Below are positions 17,971-27,253 of a DNA stretch of 64,000 nt, piece by piece. This stretch comes from Panacibacter microcysteis (GTDB taxonomy: Bacteria > Bacteroidota > Bacteroidia > Chitinophagales > Chitinophagaceae). A program made the translations under genes and the position numbers. Position 1 is the first letter of the stretch; every line of letters starts with the position of its first letter. The stretch is from positions 868,001 through 932,000 of the forward strand of contig NZ_JADWYR010000001.1 in NCBI RefSeq assembly GCF_015831355.1, written 5' to 3'. The notes under the pieces were generated by a model, which worked only from the letters and a program-made list of their open reading frames with translations, was not told the DNA's origin and searched no databases.

Positions 17971-18133
17971 ATGAACCCGGCTACAGAACTGCTATTAAAC
18001 TTCTGTTGCGTCGCACTCTTGTACTGTAACAAATTGCTCGGCAATTACGCACTGCCACAGTTGCCATAAAAAACCGAACGTACAAGTGAGTGACACAACA
18101 GGCGATGCCATGAAAGACTGTTGCTGGAAAACA
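17971..18133. repeat. Dispersed repeat locus 5: short doublet with one core of each type
   Basis: The left end ATGAACCCGGC begins at 17971. The left core GTTGCGTCGCAC is at 18005-18016 and the right core GTGACACAAC at 18090-18099, followed by AGGCGATGCCATGAAAG. Only 73 bases separate the two cores, the tightest doublet in the window. It lies between the two GH144-like genes. Confidence 0.8.
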
Positions 18134-18188
18134 TCTATTACGGCATACTACAATTTTTAAAGCACGCGCTTATTATTGACCCTTAGAG

Positions 18189-19874
18189 TTATAGATAGGG
18201 ACTTTGAAAACCCAGTTTTTTCATACCTGTCTTTATCTCGGCACAACTCATCAATAAATTCCATAGCAAACCTGTTTTGTAATTTTCAATCATGATGATC
18301 ATTGGGCCCTGGTCTATAGCAAGGTATGAATCTGCAAACCAAGGCTCACTTAAATTAAACGCGTCTATAAAGCCATATTCACCCCAAAGTTTATCACCCA
18401 TTGTATAGTAAAAAAACCTCAACGCATTCATAGCTTCTGCTGGTGCGTAAGGCAGCGACGATACAGCTGCAGTTGGAGAAATTGTTCCATTATCATTACC
18501 TGGTGCATGGGCATTGTAGCCATTTTTTTCATCGCTTGCAGTAAGACCCCAACAAGCAGTTCCGTAACCGTTATGCCGCGCTGGATTGGTTACGCAATAG
18601 CTGTAGTTGATTTTTGTATGCGCCACCTGCTGAGCCCAGTAGCTGGCATAGGCATCTGATAAACTATTGGGATTGATACCTAAAAAAGAATAATGTGCAA
18701 AGAATAAGGGGCCACCCATAGCAGGACCCAAAGGGAGCTGGATGCCGTAATAATTATTACCGTTTTTTATTCCACCATTTGCAGCCCATCCGTTGTCATA
18801 TACTGCTTTTGAAATTGGTGAAGTATTTGAAGCGGCGGCGAGTGCATACACGATGAGTGCTTCATTCCAGCCGGTGATCTTCATGTTCATATCCCAGTTG
18901 TAGTCCGGGCTCCAATGCCAGTACAACACATCCTGGTTATTTTGCTGAAACCATTGCCATTCCACTGCATTCCACAGGATGTTTATATCTGCGCGCAACG
19001 ATGTTTCTTCACTACTGCCCAAAGCAAAATATTGCCTTGCACACAACAAACCCTGCATTAGATAAGCTGTCTCAACAAGGTCTGCGCCATTGTCTTTTGG
19101 ACTAAAGGGTACAGTTGCACCGGTTGATCCATTTACCCAATGTGCAAAAGCGCCATGATAAGCAATACAGTTATTTTTATAAAAACTTACAATTTTATGA
19201 ATACGCTGTAGTGCATCTGCACGTGATATAAAATTGTGTTCTACAGCTACCAGCATGCTCATTATTCCAAAGCCTGTACCACCTGTTGTACATACATCTC
19301 CGGAACTATTACGCTCTCTTGAAAGACCGCTTACCGGATGACCAAAATCCCAGAAATATTTGAAGGTTTGTTTTTGAACAGCTTCAAGCAATGCATCGTC
19401 TGTTATCCGTGTATACTTATCAGTGGAATCTATTGTGGTTATAAAACTAGCCACTCCGGCAGATTTTAATGTTCCTCCGTCTTTTGCTTTTAGTGTAACG
19501 CCTACAGTAGCCTGGTATCTGGTAATGAAATCAAGAGGCTGAGAAGGTGTTATTATTACAACGCTGTCACTGTTTTCATAAGCAGTATTATACGTAACTG
19601 TTGTGCCGGAAATTGAGTTAACCGCAATAGCGCCTGCGACAGAGTTTTTATCTACGGGTTTACCAAAAGTAAATCGGATGCGGGGATTTATTGGTATTGT
19701 ATATAGAGTGCCAGACGCAACGCCTGTTTCATTAATCATTGTACTCTTAAGCAAAAAAGCAGACGGTGGATCTGGTAACGGAGGTTCAGGATCTGGCGAT
19801 GTTGATTTACTGCAACTGATGGCGGTAATAAAAGTAATAACGAGAACGTATGCTAATTTGCCGGATGCTGTCAT
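18189..19874 (-). CDS. GH144-like Glycoamylase-domain lipoprotein with N-terminal Ig-like domain, copy 2
   Basis: The 561-residue lipoprotein has lipobox ITAISC and a Pro-rich linker (SPDPEPPLPDPPS). An Ig-like domain of the Big_5 type follows at about 38-145 (RIRFTFGKPVDKNSVAGAI). The Glycoamylase domain runs from about 155 to the end, with FKYFWDFGHPVSGLSRER, CTTGGTGFGIMSML and KDNGADLVETAYLMQGLLC. The catalytic domain clearly parallels copy 1, and the Ig-like spacer probably holds it away from the cell surface. The likely activity is endo-hydrolysis of beta-1,2-glucan (family inference). Two diverged paralogues may act on different chain lengths or at different sides of the outer membrane. 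Confidence 0.8.
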   Translation of the reverse strand: MTASGKLAYVLVITFITAISCSKSTSPDPEPPLPDPPSAFLLKSTMINETGVASGTLYTIPINPRIRFTFGKPVDKNSVAGAIAVNSISGTTVTYNTAYENSDSVVIITPSQPLDFITRYQATVGVTLKAKDGGTLKSAGVASFITTIDSTDKYTRITDDALLEAVQKQTFKYFWDFGHPVSGLSRERNSSGDVCTTGGTGFGIMSMLVAVEHNFISRADALQRIHKIVSFYKNNCIAYHGAFAHWVNGSTGATVPFSPKDNGADLVETAYLMQGLLCARQYFALGSSEETSLRADINILWNAVEWQWFQQNNQDVLYWHWSPDYNWDMNMKITGWNEALIVYALAAASNTSPISKAVYDNGWAANGGIKNGNNYYGIQLPLGPAMGGPLFFAHYSFLGINPNSLSDAYASYWAQQVAHTKINYSYCVTNPARHNGYGTACWGLTASDEKNGYNAHAPGNDNGTISPTAAVSSLPYAPAEAMNALRFFYYTMGDKLWGEYGFIDAFNLSEPWFADSYLAIDQGPMIIMIENYKTGLLWNLLMSCAEIKTGMKKLGFQSPYL

Positions 19875-19938
19875 TTATTGATTTATTATATGGAAGCAAT
19901 ATTGAAACAGTGTGCCTGGAACTTATTGCCGCTATGAT

Positions 19939-22900
19939 TTATTGATTGATTTTTATAAACTGCATGGGTTCATTGTTTCCCGCAATTATCAGCGTTTTTA
20001 CAGAATCTTTCACCCCCAGCCTGATCCATTTTAAATCTCGGGCTTCTATACGCAATTCAGAGATAGTTTCATCTATTTTAAAGTTTCCGCCCGGTTTATT
20101 ATAAGAAAAAAAGGTTGGAAACAATGCATCGTACCTGCCTTCATAAGGAATAGTTCCATAAAAATTGCCTGCAGCTATGAAGCCATTCTTCGTTTTATTA
20201 AATGCCATAACAGGTGCAAGTTGTAAGCCATCCGGCAGATCAGTTCTTTTAAAATTTCCGTTACCATCGTTTATAAAACAGGATGAACTTAATGTTTCTG
20301 CTGTAAGTTCTGTATAGTCCTTGAAAAGATCGAAAAACATATACTGCACATCTTTACCAGCTACTTCATCGTATTTGAGGTACGCTTTTTTAAGCACGGG
20401 CATCGCTCTTTCCAATTCATCTTTGGCAAGAAAGGTATATTGCTTTCCGTCAATCGTATAACATAATACCTGGTCTACAGATCCATTTTTATCAAAATCC
20501 TTAACGTATAATTTTACCGGGCCGTTTTTGCCTGACCATAATTTGGTATTGTGGCCCCAGTTACCGGCCAGTACATCTGTAAAACCGTCACCATTTACAT
20601 CAGTTGTAAAAACTGTTTGCCATAAGCCTGTTGAAGTTTCAATACTGGTTTCTTTGAATGTTCCGTGTGCATTGATAAACACTTTGAGAGGCATCCATTC
20701 GCCTGTAATGATTATGTCCGGCCACGTGTCGTTATTTACATCCGTGAAAGATGCTGCTGTAACCATACCGATATTAGAGAGGTTAATGCCAGACTTTGCC
20801 ACGGTAAATTTTCCTGTGCCATCATTCATGAACATGTATGATGTTTGCGGCATTCCGTATTGTGTAATATTTGACAGCACGCCAACAAAAACATCCTTAT
20901 CTCCATCTTTATCAATATCGGCTACGCTAATGCATGACTTATTGGTGTATACCGGAGATATCGCATTTCCAGATAAACTAAAATTTCCTTTACCATCATT
21001 TATAAACAACCTGTCAGCATACGCCATACTATTGGTAGACGGTTCATTGCCACCGCTTACCACCCACAGGTCTGTAAATCCATCACCATTTGCATCAAAG
21101 AAAGCTGCATCTACATCTTCGCACATTGCATACCTGCTGAATAATACTGTGTCATGATTATAAAACCGGCCATCACCTTTTTGAATTTGTAATGTACCAG
21201 TTTGATCCCTGGCTCCACAAACATAAAAATCCTGCAAACCGTCATTATTCACGTCTCCTACTGCTACTTTCGGCCCCCGGGTACTTTGAGCATGCGGAAT
21301 AAGATATTGCACATTGAAATCGAAAAAATCATTTTCCCTGTGTTGCCATTTAAGGTCAATTTTATTACTGATATTTTGAATAGTGATGTTCTGCTTTGGC
21401 GGGAAAGAAAAATTGAAATCAAAACTATCCCTTGCGTTTTTCTGAAGAATTTTTAGCCCGGTGTTCGTCTTAACATCTCTTATTATTTCGTATCGTTGAT
21501 CAGGCCAAACAATCAGCGCACTATCAATTTTGTCTGCATCATTTAATCCAAAATGCAATCTGGTATCGCAAGACGATTGAAAGCCTCTTGTAAGCATAAG
21601 TTGCTGGTATTGCAGTCCGTCAGCTGTAAAAAGATAAGCTTTTGCCCCAATACCAAATTTATTGGCGCTATCCCCTTCAAAAGAAATTGATAAGTAATTT
21701 TTTTTGACCGATGTATTTTTGAGTATTACAGCTGGCGCATTGATCGCATTGATCACCATATCCAGGTCTCCGTCATTATCAAGATCAGCATAAGCAGCAC
21801 CGTTATAATAGCCATGCATATCTCCTGTTCCCCAATTTTTGCTTACATCACTGAATGCAAGTTTGCCATCACCCTTAAAGAAAAATGGATGTGATGCTCC
21901 GTCTGGCATGGCATCAATAGCATCTTCATCAAACTTATCTGTTTGGTCCATGCCCTTATTCTTAAGATCGGATGCAAATTTTACATAGTCCAGATCAACC
22001 GGCCGTTTTACGATGCCGCTTGAAATAAAAAGATCTTTATTACCATCATTGTCAAAATCAGCAAACAACGGGCACCAGCTCCAGTCGGTTGCCGGAATAT
22101 TCGCAATAAGGGCAACATCACTAAAACTTATACCATTGCCATTATTCAGTTGAAGACAATTACGTGAATATTGCTGCTGGTATCCATTTGCGGTTAGTTT
22201 TGCTTTGTATATATCCGCGTTCTCGTCGCTACCGTATGTTTTAAGGTGTTTTTCCTGCGGGGGAAGCATATCAACTGTTACAACATCCAGTTGCCCGTCG
22301 TTATTGTAATCAGCAATGTCATTTCCCATACTAAACCTGCTGTAATGCGCAAAATGATCAGCCCCTTCTTCTCTAAAAGTTCCGTTTCGTTGATTTACGT
22401 AGTAGTAATCATTTTCATGAAAATCATTTCCGATGTAAATGTCTTCCCATCCATCGTTATTAATATCTGCAACCGATATACCAAGCCCATATCCCAGGTT
22501 ACTTTGAGATATGCCGGCAACAATGCTTACTTCTGTAAATCTTTTATCTGCTTTGTTCAGGTCATTCCTGTACAGTCTGTCGCCTGAAAGACTATCATAG
22601 GTGTTTCGCTTCGATGTATCTGTAATATTTGCATGAGGATGATGAGACTGGTTTAGGATATAGCAATCCAGGTCTCCATCATGATCGTAATCAAAAAAAA
22701 CAGATTGCGAAGTAAAGCAGGCTGTACTTAGTCCATACTCAGCAGAGCGTTCTGTAAACGTTGCATTACCATTGTTAATGTACAATTCATTATGCCCTCT
22801 TAAATTGTATTTACCACTTACCGTAGATACGTAAATATCAAGAAGACCATCCCCATTTACATCGGCCATCGTTGCCCCGGAACACCAATCGGAAACACCT

Positions 22901-23223
22901 TTCACGCCAGCTTTTTCCGTTATATCCTCAAACTGAAAATTTCCCTTATTGATATACAATTTATTGTTTCCCAAACTGTTTGCCGTAAAATAAATATCTG
23001 GTAAGTTATCATTATTGATATCGCCTATCGCTACACCGCCACCATTGTAATAATACAGGTAGTACAATATGCTGAAAAGATGTTTTTTTTCAAGCCTGTT
23101 TTCAAATGTAATGTTGGTCTGCGGGGAAGATAATGATTCGAAAAGCGTAGCTTCTTTATTGTTACACCCCGTAAAACAATAAACCAATAACAGCGCACAG
23201 ATATTCTTACAGGAAACAGGCAT
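19939..23223 (-). CDS. FG-GAP/VCBS repeat lipoprotein with ASPIC/UnbV domain
   Basis: The 1094-residue lipoprotein (lipobox CFTGC, followed by NNKEA) is built of many FG-GAP/VCBS repeats carrying Ca2+-binding-like loops of the pattern D-x-N-x-D-G (for example GDINNDNLPDIY, ADVNGDGLLDIY, FDYDHDGDLDCY). Such repeats form a beta-propeller. A UnbV/ASPIC domain sits near residues 540-600 (RGFQSSCDTRLHFGL, IVWPDQRYE), and a second propeller half follows. The family resembles CRTAC1 and is often near SusC/SusD genes; its role is not established. It starts 8 bp after the cytochrome stop, so the two are probably co-translated and may work together at the cell surface. Confidence 0.85.
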   Translation of the reverse strand: MPVSCKNICALLLVYCFTGCNNKEATLFESLSSPQTNITFENRLEKKHLFSILYYLYYYNGGGVAIGDINNDNLPDIYFTANSLGNNKLYINKGNFQFEDITEKAGVKGVSDWCSGATMADVNGDGLLDIYVSTVSGKYNLRGHNELYINNGNATFTERSAEYGLSTACFTSQSVFFDYDHDGDLDCYILNQSHHPHANITDTSKRNTYDSLSGDRLYRNDLNKADKRFTEVSIVAGISQSNLGYGLGISVADINNDGWEDIYIGNDFHENDYYYVNQRNGTFREEGADHFAHYSRFSMGNDIADYNNDGQLDVVTVDMLPPQEKHLKTYGSDENADIYKAKLTANGYQQQYSRNCLQLNNGNGISFSDVALIANIPATDWSWCPLFADFDNDGNKDLFISSGIVKRPVDLDYVKFASDLKNKGMDQTDKFDEDAIDAMPDGASHPFFFKGDGKLAFSDVSKNWGTGDMHGYYNGAAYADLDNDGDLDMVINAINAPAVILKNTSVKKNYLSISFEGDSANKFGIGAKAYLFTADGLQYQQLMLTRGFQSSCDTRLHFGLNDADKIDSALIVWPDQRYEIIRDVKTNTGLKILQKNARDSFDFNFSFPPKQNITIQNISNKIDLKWQHRENDFFDFNVQYLIPHAQSTRGPKVAVGDVNNDGLQDFYVCGARDQTGTLQIQKGDGRFYNHDTVLFSRYAMCEDVDAAFFDANGDGFTDLWVVSGGNEPSTNSMAYADRLFINDGKGNFSLSGNAISPVYTNKSCISVADIDKDGDKDVFVGVLSNITQYGMPQTSYMFMNDGTGKFTVAKSGINLSNIGMVTAASFTDVNNDTWPDIIITGEWMPLKVFINAHGTFKETSIETSTGLWQTVFTTDVNGDGFTDVLAGNWGHNTKLWSGKNGPVKLYVKDFDKNGSVDQVLCYTIDGKQYTFLAKDELERAMPVLKKAYLKYDEVAGKDVQYMFFDLFKDYTELTAETLSSSCFINDGNGNFKRTDLPDGLQLAPVMAFNKTKNGFIAAGNFYGTIPYEGRYDALFPTFFSYNKPGGNFKIDETISELRIEARDLKWIRLGVKDSVKTLIIAGNNEPMQFIKINQ

Positions 23224-23231
23224 GACTATAA

Positions 23232-24500
23232 TTATTTTTTATCCTTCTTTTTATTTGCATGTATAAGCTGCATTACCTTTTTCGTTTCAAAAGGATACAC
23301 CTTAATATAATGCGATCGCATAAAAGCAGTTGATGGCTCGTTACTGCCCGCCCGCAAAAACAAAATAGCCTTGGAGGCCTGTACCGGCATATGGCAATCT
23401 ATGCAATTTGCTTCTATTACAGCGCCATACGTTTTCATCAGCCCGCAAAAATTATTATGCCCTGTACTATGGCAAGCCATACACTTTTTCGAAAACATTT
23501 CAATTTTACCTGTTTCATTTTCATGGGTGTTATGACACGAACTACATGTCATCTCTGTCATCCTGAAACATTTGCTGGCAGACAACAAGCCCAACTGATT
23601 TCCGTGCACATCTATGTCTGCAACATTTTGCGCACTGGTATCTGCGGCAAAAAAGTCTTTTAATGAATCGCCAACCTGAAAACTAAAAGAAGGCTTTGTT
23701 TTGCTTAGCTTCCCGCCGTGACACAGTGCGCAAAGATCAAGCTGCTGTAGTCTTGATAACTTCGCGGGGTTTGTAATAAACCGGGCTTCTCCCTTATCCT
23801 TGTGCGTACGCTGAAACGATACATGGTCGGCCCCGGCGCCGTGGCACCTTTCACAATCAACGCCAAAAACTATTTTGCCCTTCTCAAAATCTTCGGGCTC
23901 CGCCTGTTCATCAGATATTTTTTTAGCAAACGTAGTATGACATTCAAGACAACGGGATGTTATCGGACGATTGTAAATTACCCGGCCAGGGTAACCAGGG
24001 CTGTTAGCCCATTCTGCATAGTCTGTATAATAAAACACCGGCAGTTGCAAAATCTTTGCAGCATTCCAATATAAAAATGTTTGCCCCTTTTTACCTGATC
24101 CCACCGTTATGTCAAATCGCTCTTTGCGCTTTACAAGCCCGTTCACATATTCAATCTGGAAATAATCATTGCCTTCATGTTGCATCACAACCTTAATCGA
24201 ATCTGAATATGGAAAAACGTTTTTCCCACTATCAAAGTTTCCATGTATGCTATTGCCCGTTGCAGGCTGAGACGTAAGGTAGTGAGCAGTCTGGAGATGT
24301 TTTTCATAAATGTCTTTATGGCATTCGCCACACACAACTGAGCCTGCAAAAGCTTTGCCTTTAAAATCTTCTGGTGGTTTCAACCTATCGCCGCCAATAC
24401 TTTTATCCTGTTGCTCTATACACTTTGCAAAAAACAAAGTACCGGCAAACACGAAAATGCTTACCCAGAAACTTTTTTGTATTTTTTTTAAAAGCTGCAC
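23232..24500 (-). CDS. Multihaem (seven CxxCH) cytochrome c
   Basis: The 422-residue exported protein starts at a GTG (24500); an in-frame stop lies just upstream, so no earlier start exists. A hydrophobic N-terminus ends in FFAKC, a possible lipobox. Seven haem-c attachment motifs are visible in order: CGECH, CLECH, CERCH, CALCH, CSSCH, CMACH and CIDCH. The first segment (HKDIYEKHLQTAHY) resembles the cytochrome c554 type. It probably transfers electrons in the periplasm or at the outer surface. Its immediate partner is the ASPIC/UnbV lipoprotein. Finding it inside a glycan-use locus is unusual. Substrate or redox partner unknown. Confidence 0.88.
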   Translation of the reverse strand: MQLLKKIQKSFWVSIFVFAGTLFFAKCIEQQDKSIGGDRLKPPEDFKGKAFAGSVVCGECHKDIYEKHLQTAHYLTSQPATGNSIHGNFDSGKNVFPYSDSIKVVMQHEGNDYFQIEYVNGLVKRKERFDITVGSGKKGQTFLYWNAAKILQLPVFYYTDYAEWANSPGYPGRVIYNRPITSRCLECHTTFAKKISDEQAEPEDFEKGKIVFGVDCERCHGAGADHVSFQRTHKDKGEARFITNPAKLSRLQQLDLCALCHGGKLSKTKPSFSFQVGDSLKDFFAADTSAQNVADIDVHGNQLGLLSASKCFRMTEMTCSSCHNTHENETGKIEMFSKKCMACHSTGHNNFCGLMKTYGAVIEANCIDCHMPVQASKAILFLRAGSNEPSTAFMRSHYIKVYPFETKKVMQLIHANKKKDKK

Positions 24501-24520
24501 TTGTTAAATAAAAAAAGTTA

Positions 24521-24598
24521 TTGTAGCCGGCTGTTGAATATGTGGCATCGCCTGTTGTGTCACTCACTTCATCGTTCGGTTTTTTTTTGAACCATTGA
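24521..24598. repeat. Dispersed repeat locus 6: single left arm
   Basis: GTAGCCGGCTG at the outer end is followed by GGCATCGCCT and the variant core GTTGTGTCAC at 24554-24563, then CATCGTTCGG and a T-run flanked by GGTT/GAACC. It lies just upstream of the cytochrome start codon, so it could affect the expression of that gene. Confidence 0.75.
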
Positions 24599-24675
24599 TC
24601 AACCATACTTTTCAGTCAACACGATGATAAATCACGACTAAAAAAACCTGGCGCAAAGCGTTCCATATAAATCTA

Positions 24676-24703
24676 AAAAGGATTGCATAACTGCAATCCT
24701 TTT
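24676..24703 (-). terminator. Terminator after the SusC-SusD-LamG genes
   Basis: A perfect 12-bp stem AAAAGGATTGCA / TGCAATCCTTTT with a 4-nt loop is found 20 bp downstream of the LamG stop. The T-run sits at the stem end on the minus strand. It would separate the binding/transport genes from the cytochrome and hydrolase genes. Confidence 0.8.
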
Positions 24704-24722
24704 CATTTATATCTAGGCCCAA

Positions 24723-25604
24723 TTACTCCTTTGTGGTAAAAAGGTTAGTGATTTCCGATGCGGCCAGAGCTTTGTTATAAAGCCTGAACTGGTCTAGCGC
24801 ACCATTAAACGATTTCGCCCAGCCTTCAGGTCCATGGTTAGTTAAACTCGGATTAGTCTGAAACTGGTGTGTTCCTAAAACCATTCCATTAAAGTTGTTG
24901 TATTTAATCTTTCCATAGTTTCCACCTCCCAAAACTTTACCGTTAATGCCTGTTGCAGCCCCGTCCGCATATACAGTAAGCTTAGATGTAGATGCATCAT
25001 AAACAACAGCTATATGCGTCCATTTATTAAGCGCATTGGGAATCTTGACTTCACTCCACTCTTCACCATTACCACTGGCAACACCTGCATTAAACATATG
25101 AATTTTTAAAAAAGCTTCAGAGCCGCCATCGTAGTTTTCAAGAAACAAGTCAAGGTTACCCCAAAATTCAGCACTGTTTGATATAGAAAATAATCCCTGG
25201 GCACCTCCCTGTACAGGGCCAACACCATTCATCCAAAACGATAAGGTAAAACTACCAAGCGCAGCAAGTGTATCGCCTGGTTTACCAATGTAACCGTTAT
25301 CATATACATTTTCATCTGTGCTCGCTTTCAGAAGTACATAACCTCCGTCTCCAATTTGCAATCCCTGCCCTTTTACTCCGGCAACATATGTAACGGCGTT
25401 AGATTCAGGTGTAAGTTTATTCTCACCCTGGTCTTCAAGATTATTCTCAAATGACCAAAAACTTTTAAGTTCATTATATGCAGGAGGATCAGGATCTAAA
25501 ATAAGTTCTTTCAGTTCTGGTCTTTCCATCTTCTGGCAGGCAGACAATACAAACACTCCCGCTGCCAGTAAGATGCCAGTGCTATTTTTTATATTGATTT
25601 TCAT
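24723..25604 (-). CDS. LamG (concanavalin A-like) domain lipoprotein
   Basis: The 293-residue lipoprotein has lipobox VLSAC followed by QKMERPELKEL. From about residue 48 a LamG/laminin-G-3 type jelly roll starts (FWSFENNLEDQG), with SFTLSFWMNG and the family-typical WTHIAVVYDASTSKLTVYADG, ending in GALDQFRLYNKALAASEI. There is no catalytic signature. Placed directly after SusD with a 24-bp gap, it is most likely a surface glycan-binding protein of the locus, in the position SusE/F-type proteins often take. Binding specificity is unknown. Confidence 0.85.
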   Translation of the reverse strand: MKINIKNSTGILLAAGVFVLSACQKMERPELKELILDPDPPAYNELKSFWSFENNLEDQGENKLTPESNAVTYVAGVKGQGLQIGDGGYVLLKASTDENVYDNGYIGKPGDTLAALGSFTLSFWMNGVGPVQGGAQGLFSISNSAEFWGNLDLFLENYDGGSEAFLKIHMFNAGVASGNGEEWSEVKIPNALNKWTHIAVVYDASTSKLTVYADGAATGINGKVLGGGNYGKIKYNNFNGMVLGTHQFQTNPSLTNHGPEGWAKSFNGALDQFRLYNKALAASEITNLFTTKE

Positions 25605-25628
25605 AAAAATAGTTTTTGTGATGATTAA

Positions 25629-27236
25629 CTATTCCCACTCGGGATTTTGTTTAAGAATCTCTACCCCATTTACCTTTGAAAGGTTAATTGCCTGCTGAGG
25701 TATCGGGTAATACCTGCATCGGTTAGTATAACCCAACGGTCCAAGCTCCTTAATGGCGTCCCCCCACCTTACCAAGTCGTAAAATCTATACCCTTCCATA
25801 GCAAATTCCCACCTGCGCTCATCTTTTATTGCCTGCCTCATTTGTGTTTGGCTGGCAAATGCAATGAAAGGAACCACAGTTCTGCCAGCTCCAAGATTTC
25901 CGCTGGCCCTATTCCTTATCATCTCAAGCATCTCCTCTGCCTTTGCGCCATCACCCAGTTCATTCGATGCCTCGGCAAGCATAAGAATTACATCGGCATA
26001 CCTCAATATGCGATGATTGATCCAACCCGCATTTCCGGCATTGATAAACCCTGTATATTGACGCATAGCAGGATCATTACCGGTATACAATTTTTTGTTC
26101 CAATATTTTTGTGCCAGGCCGCCAACACCGTCCGGATTCGTGTAAGCAGGAATAACCGCTCCAAAACCGCCCATAGTAGGCCCGCCATCTGACTGACCGG
26201 AGTAAAGAACTGTTTTCCCTTTCCTAGGGTCATTATTGTCCCAGGCATTTACCAATTTATCAGTGGGTGTATTCCATCCCCAACCAAGATTCCACTCCTG
26301 GCTTGCTCCATTCTGCCTTATTTGTTGACAGGTACCCCATCCGGAACCATTGTCAAGCGAACTATTACTGGCAGCATTTTCGCCAATCGCAGCATTCATT
26401 TCCCATATAGATTCTGCACTGTTTTTGCCATTGCCGTTTACTCCATCCCTCCACACGTCAGAAAATTCATCGAGCAGGCTGTATTGGCCCGAGCTTATTA
26501 CGAGATTACATTTTTCGGCCACTTTTGCCCAATTACTTCTAAAAAGGTAAGTCTGCGCCCAAAGCGTATTAGCTGCGCCCTTTGTGAGACGCCCTTTAAA
26601 TCCACTGCCCCACCCTTCTTCGTTTAGTGGCAGATAATCTGCAGCAACCTGTAAATTAGAATCGATAAATGCATACAAATTCTCTACAGTCTCTTTCGGT
26701 TTTATACCATCCAGTGGATCTTGAATTTTTGCTTTCAATAACGGCACTTCCCCATAAGTTTTCACCAACTCAAAATAAGAGTATGCCCGGAAGAAACATG
26801 CCTCCCCAATATTTCTTTTAGAAGCGTCATCCTCAACTTTCAATGAATCCGCGATATATAGCGCATCATTAGCAGCATTAATCATTGTGTAGTGATCGTT
26901 CCAATATGTGTTGGGAGCCCAGTCATCCTTACTATAGACAAATGTTTCAAATTCTGTGATGATTTCTTTGCCATCACTTGCATCACTTCCCTTTTGAGCA
27001 TCGTCATCCCTTATGCTATGAAAATCTATCCACGGCAGGGTAGAAAAACCTGCATACGAGCGCAGAACGTTATACATGCCTAGAGACTGAGCCTCAAGAG
27101 AGCCCTGGTTTAAATCATCTAATGTTGCTGTTAGTGGCTTTCTATCAAGGAATTTCTGGCAACCTGCACTAATAAGTAAAATGGGTACTACAAAGAGTAA
27201 AACCCTGTTGTAGATTAATATCTTATTCTTTTTCAT
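25629..27236 (-). CDS. susD: SusD/RagB-family glycan-binding lipoprotein
   Basis: The 535-residue outer-membrane lipoprotein has lipobox ISAGC followed by QKFLDRKPL, the usual SusD start. The N-terminal TPR-like region has ACFFRAYSYFELVKTYGEVPL near residue 148, and the C-terminal RagB/SusD motif is ADVILMLAEASNELGDG near 410 with DERRWEFAMEGYRFYDLVRWG near 470. It acts as the lid of the SusC barrel, capturing glycan oligomers at the cell surface. It lies 17 bp downstream of susC. The symbol is a family name, not a claim of starch specificity. Confidence 0.95.
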   Translation of the reverse strand: MKKNKILIYNRVLLFVVPILLISAGCQKFLDRKPLTATLDDLNQGSLEAQSLGMYNVLRSYAGFSTLPWIDFHSIRDDDAQKGSDASDGKEIITEFETFVYSKDDWAPNTYWNDHYTMINAANDALYIADSLKVEDDASKRNIGEACFFRAYSYFELVKTYGEVPLLKAKIQDPLDGIKPKETVENLYAFIDSNLQVAADYLPLNEEGWGSGFKGRLTKGAANTLWAQTYLFRSNWAKVAEKCNLVISSGQYSLLDEFSDVWRDGVNGNGKNSAESIWEMNAAIGENAASNSSLDNGSGWGTCQQIRQNGASQEWNLGWGWNTPTDKLVNAWDNNDPRKGKTVLYSGQSDGGPTMGGFGAVIPAYTNPDGVGGLAQKYWNKKLYTGNDPAMRQYTGFINAGNAGWINHRILRYADVILMLAEASNELGDGAKAEEMLEMIRNRASGNLGAGRTVVPFIAFASQTQMRQAIKDERRWEFAMEGYRFYDLVRWGDAIKELGPLGYTNRCRYYPIPQQAINLSKVNGVEILKQNPEWE

Positions 27237-27253
27237 TCTTTGAAAATTTTAAA

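Noticed and set aside
16555-19874. True starch glucoamylases
   Set aside because: The proteins have the Glycoamylase (DUF2329-type) domain that in this phylum includes GH144; GH15 signatures are absent.
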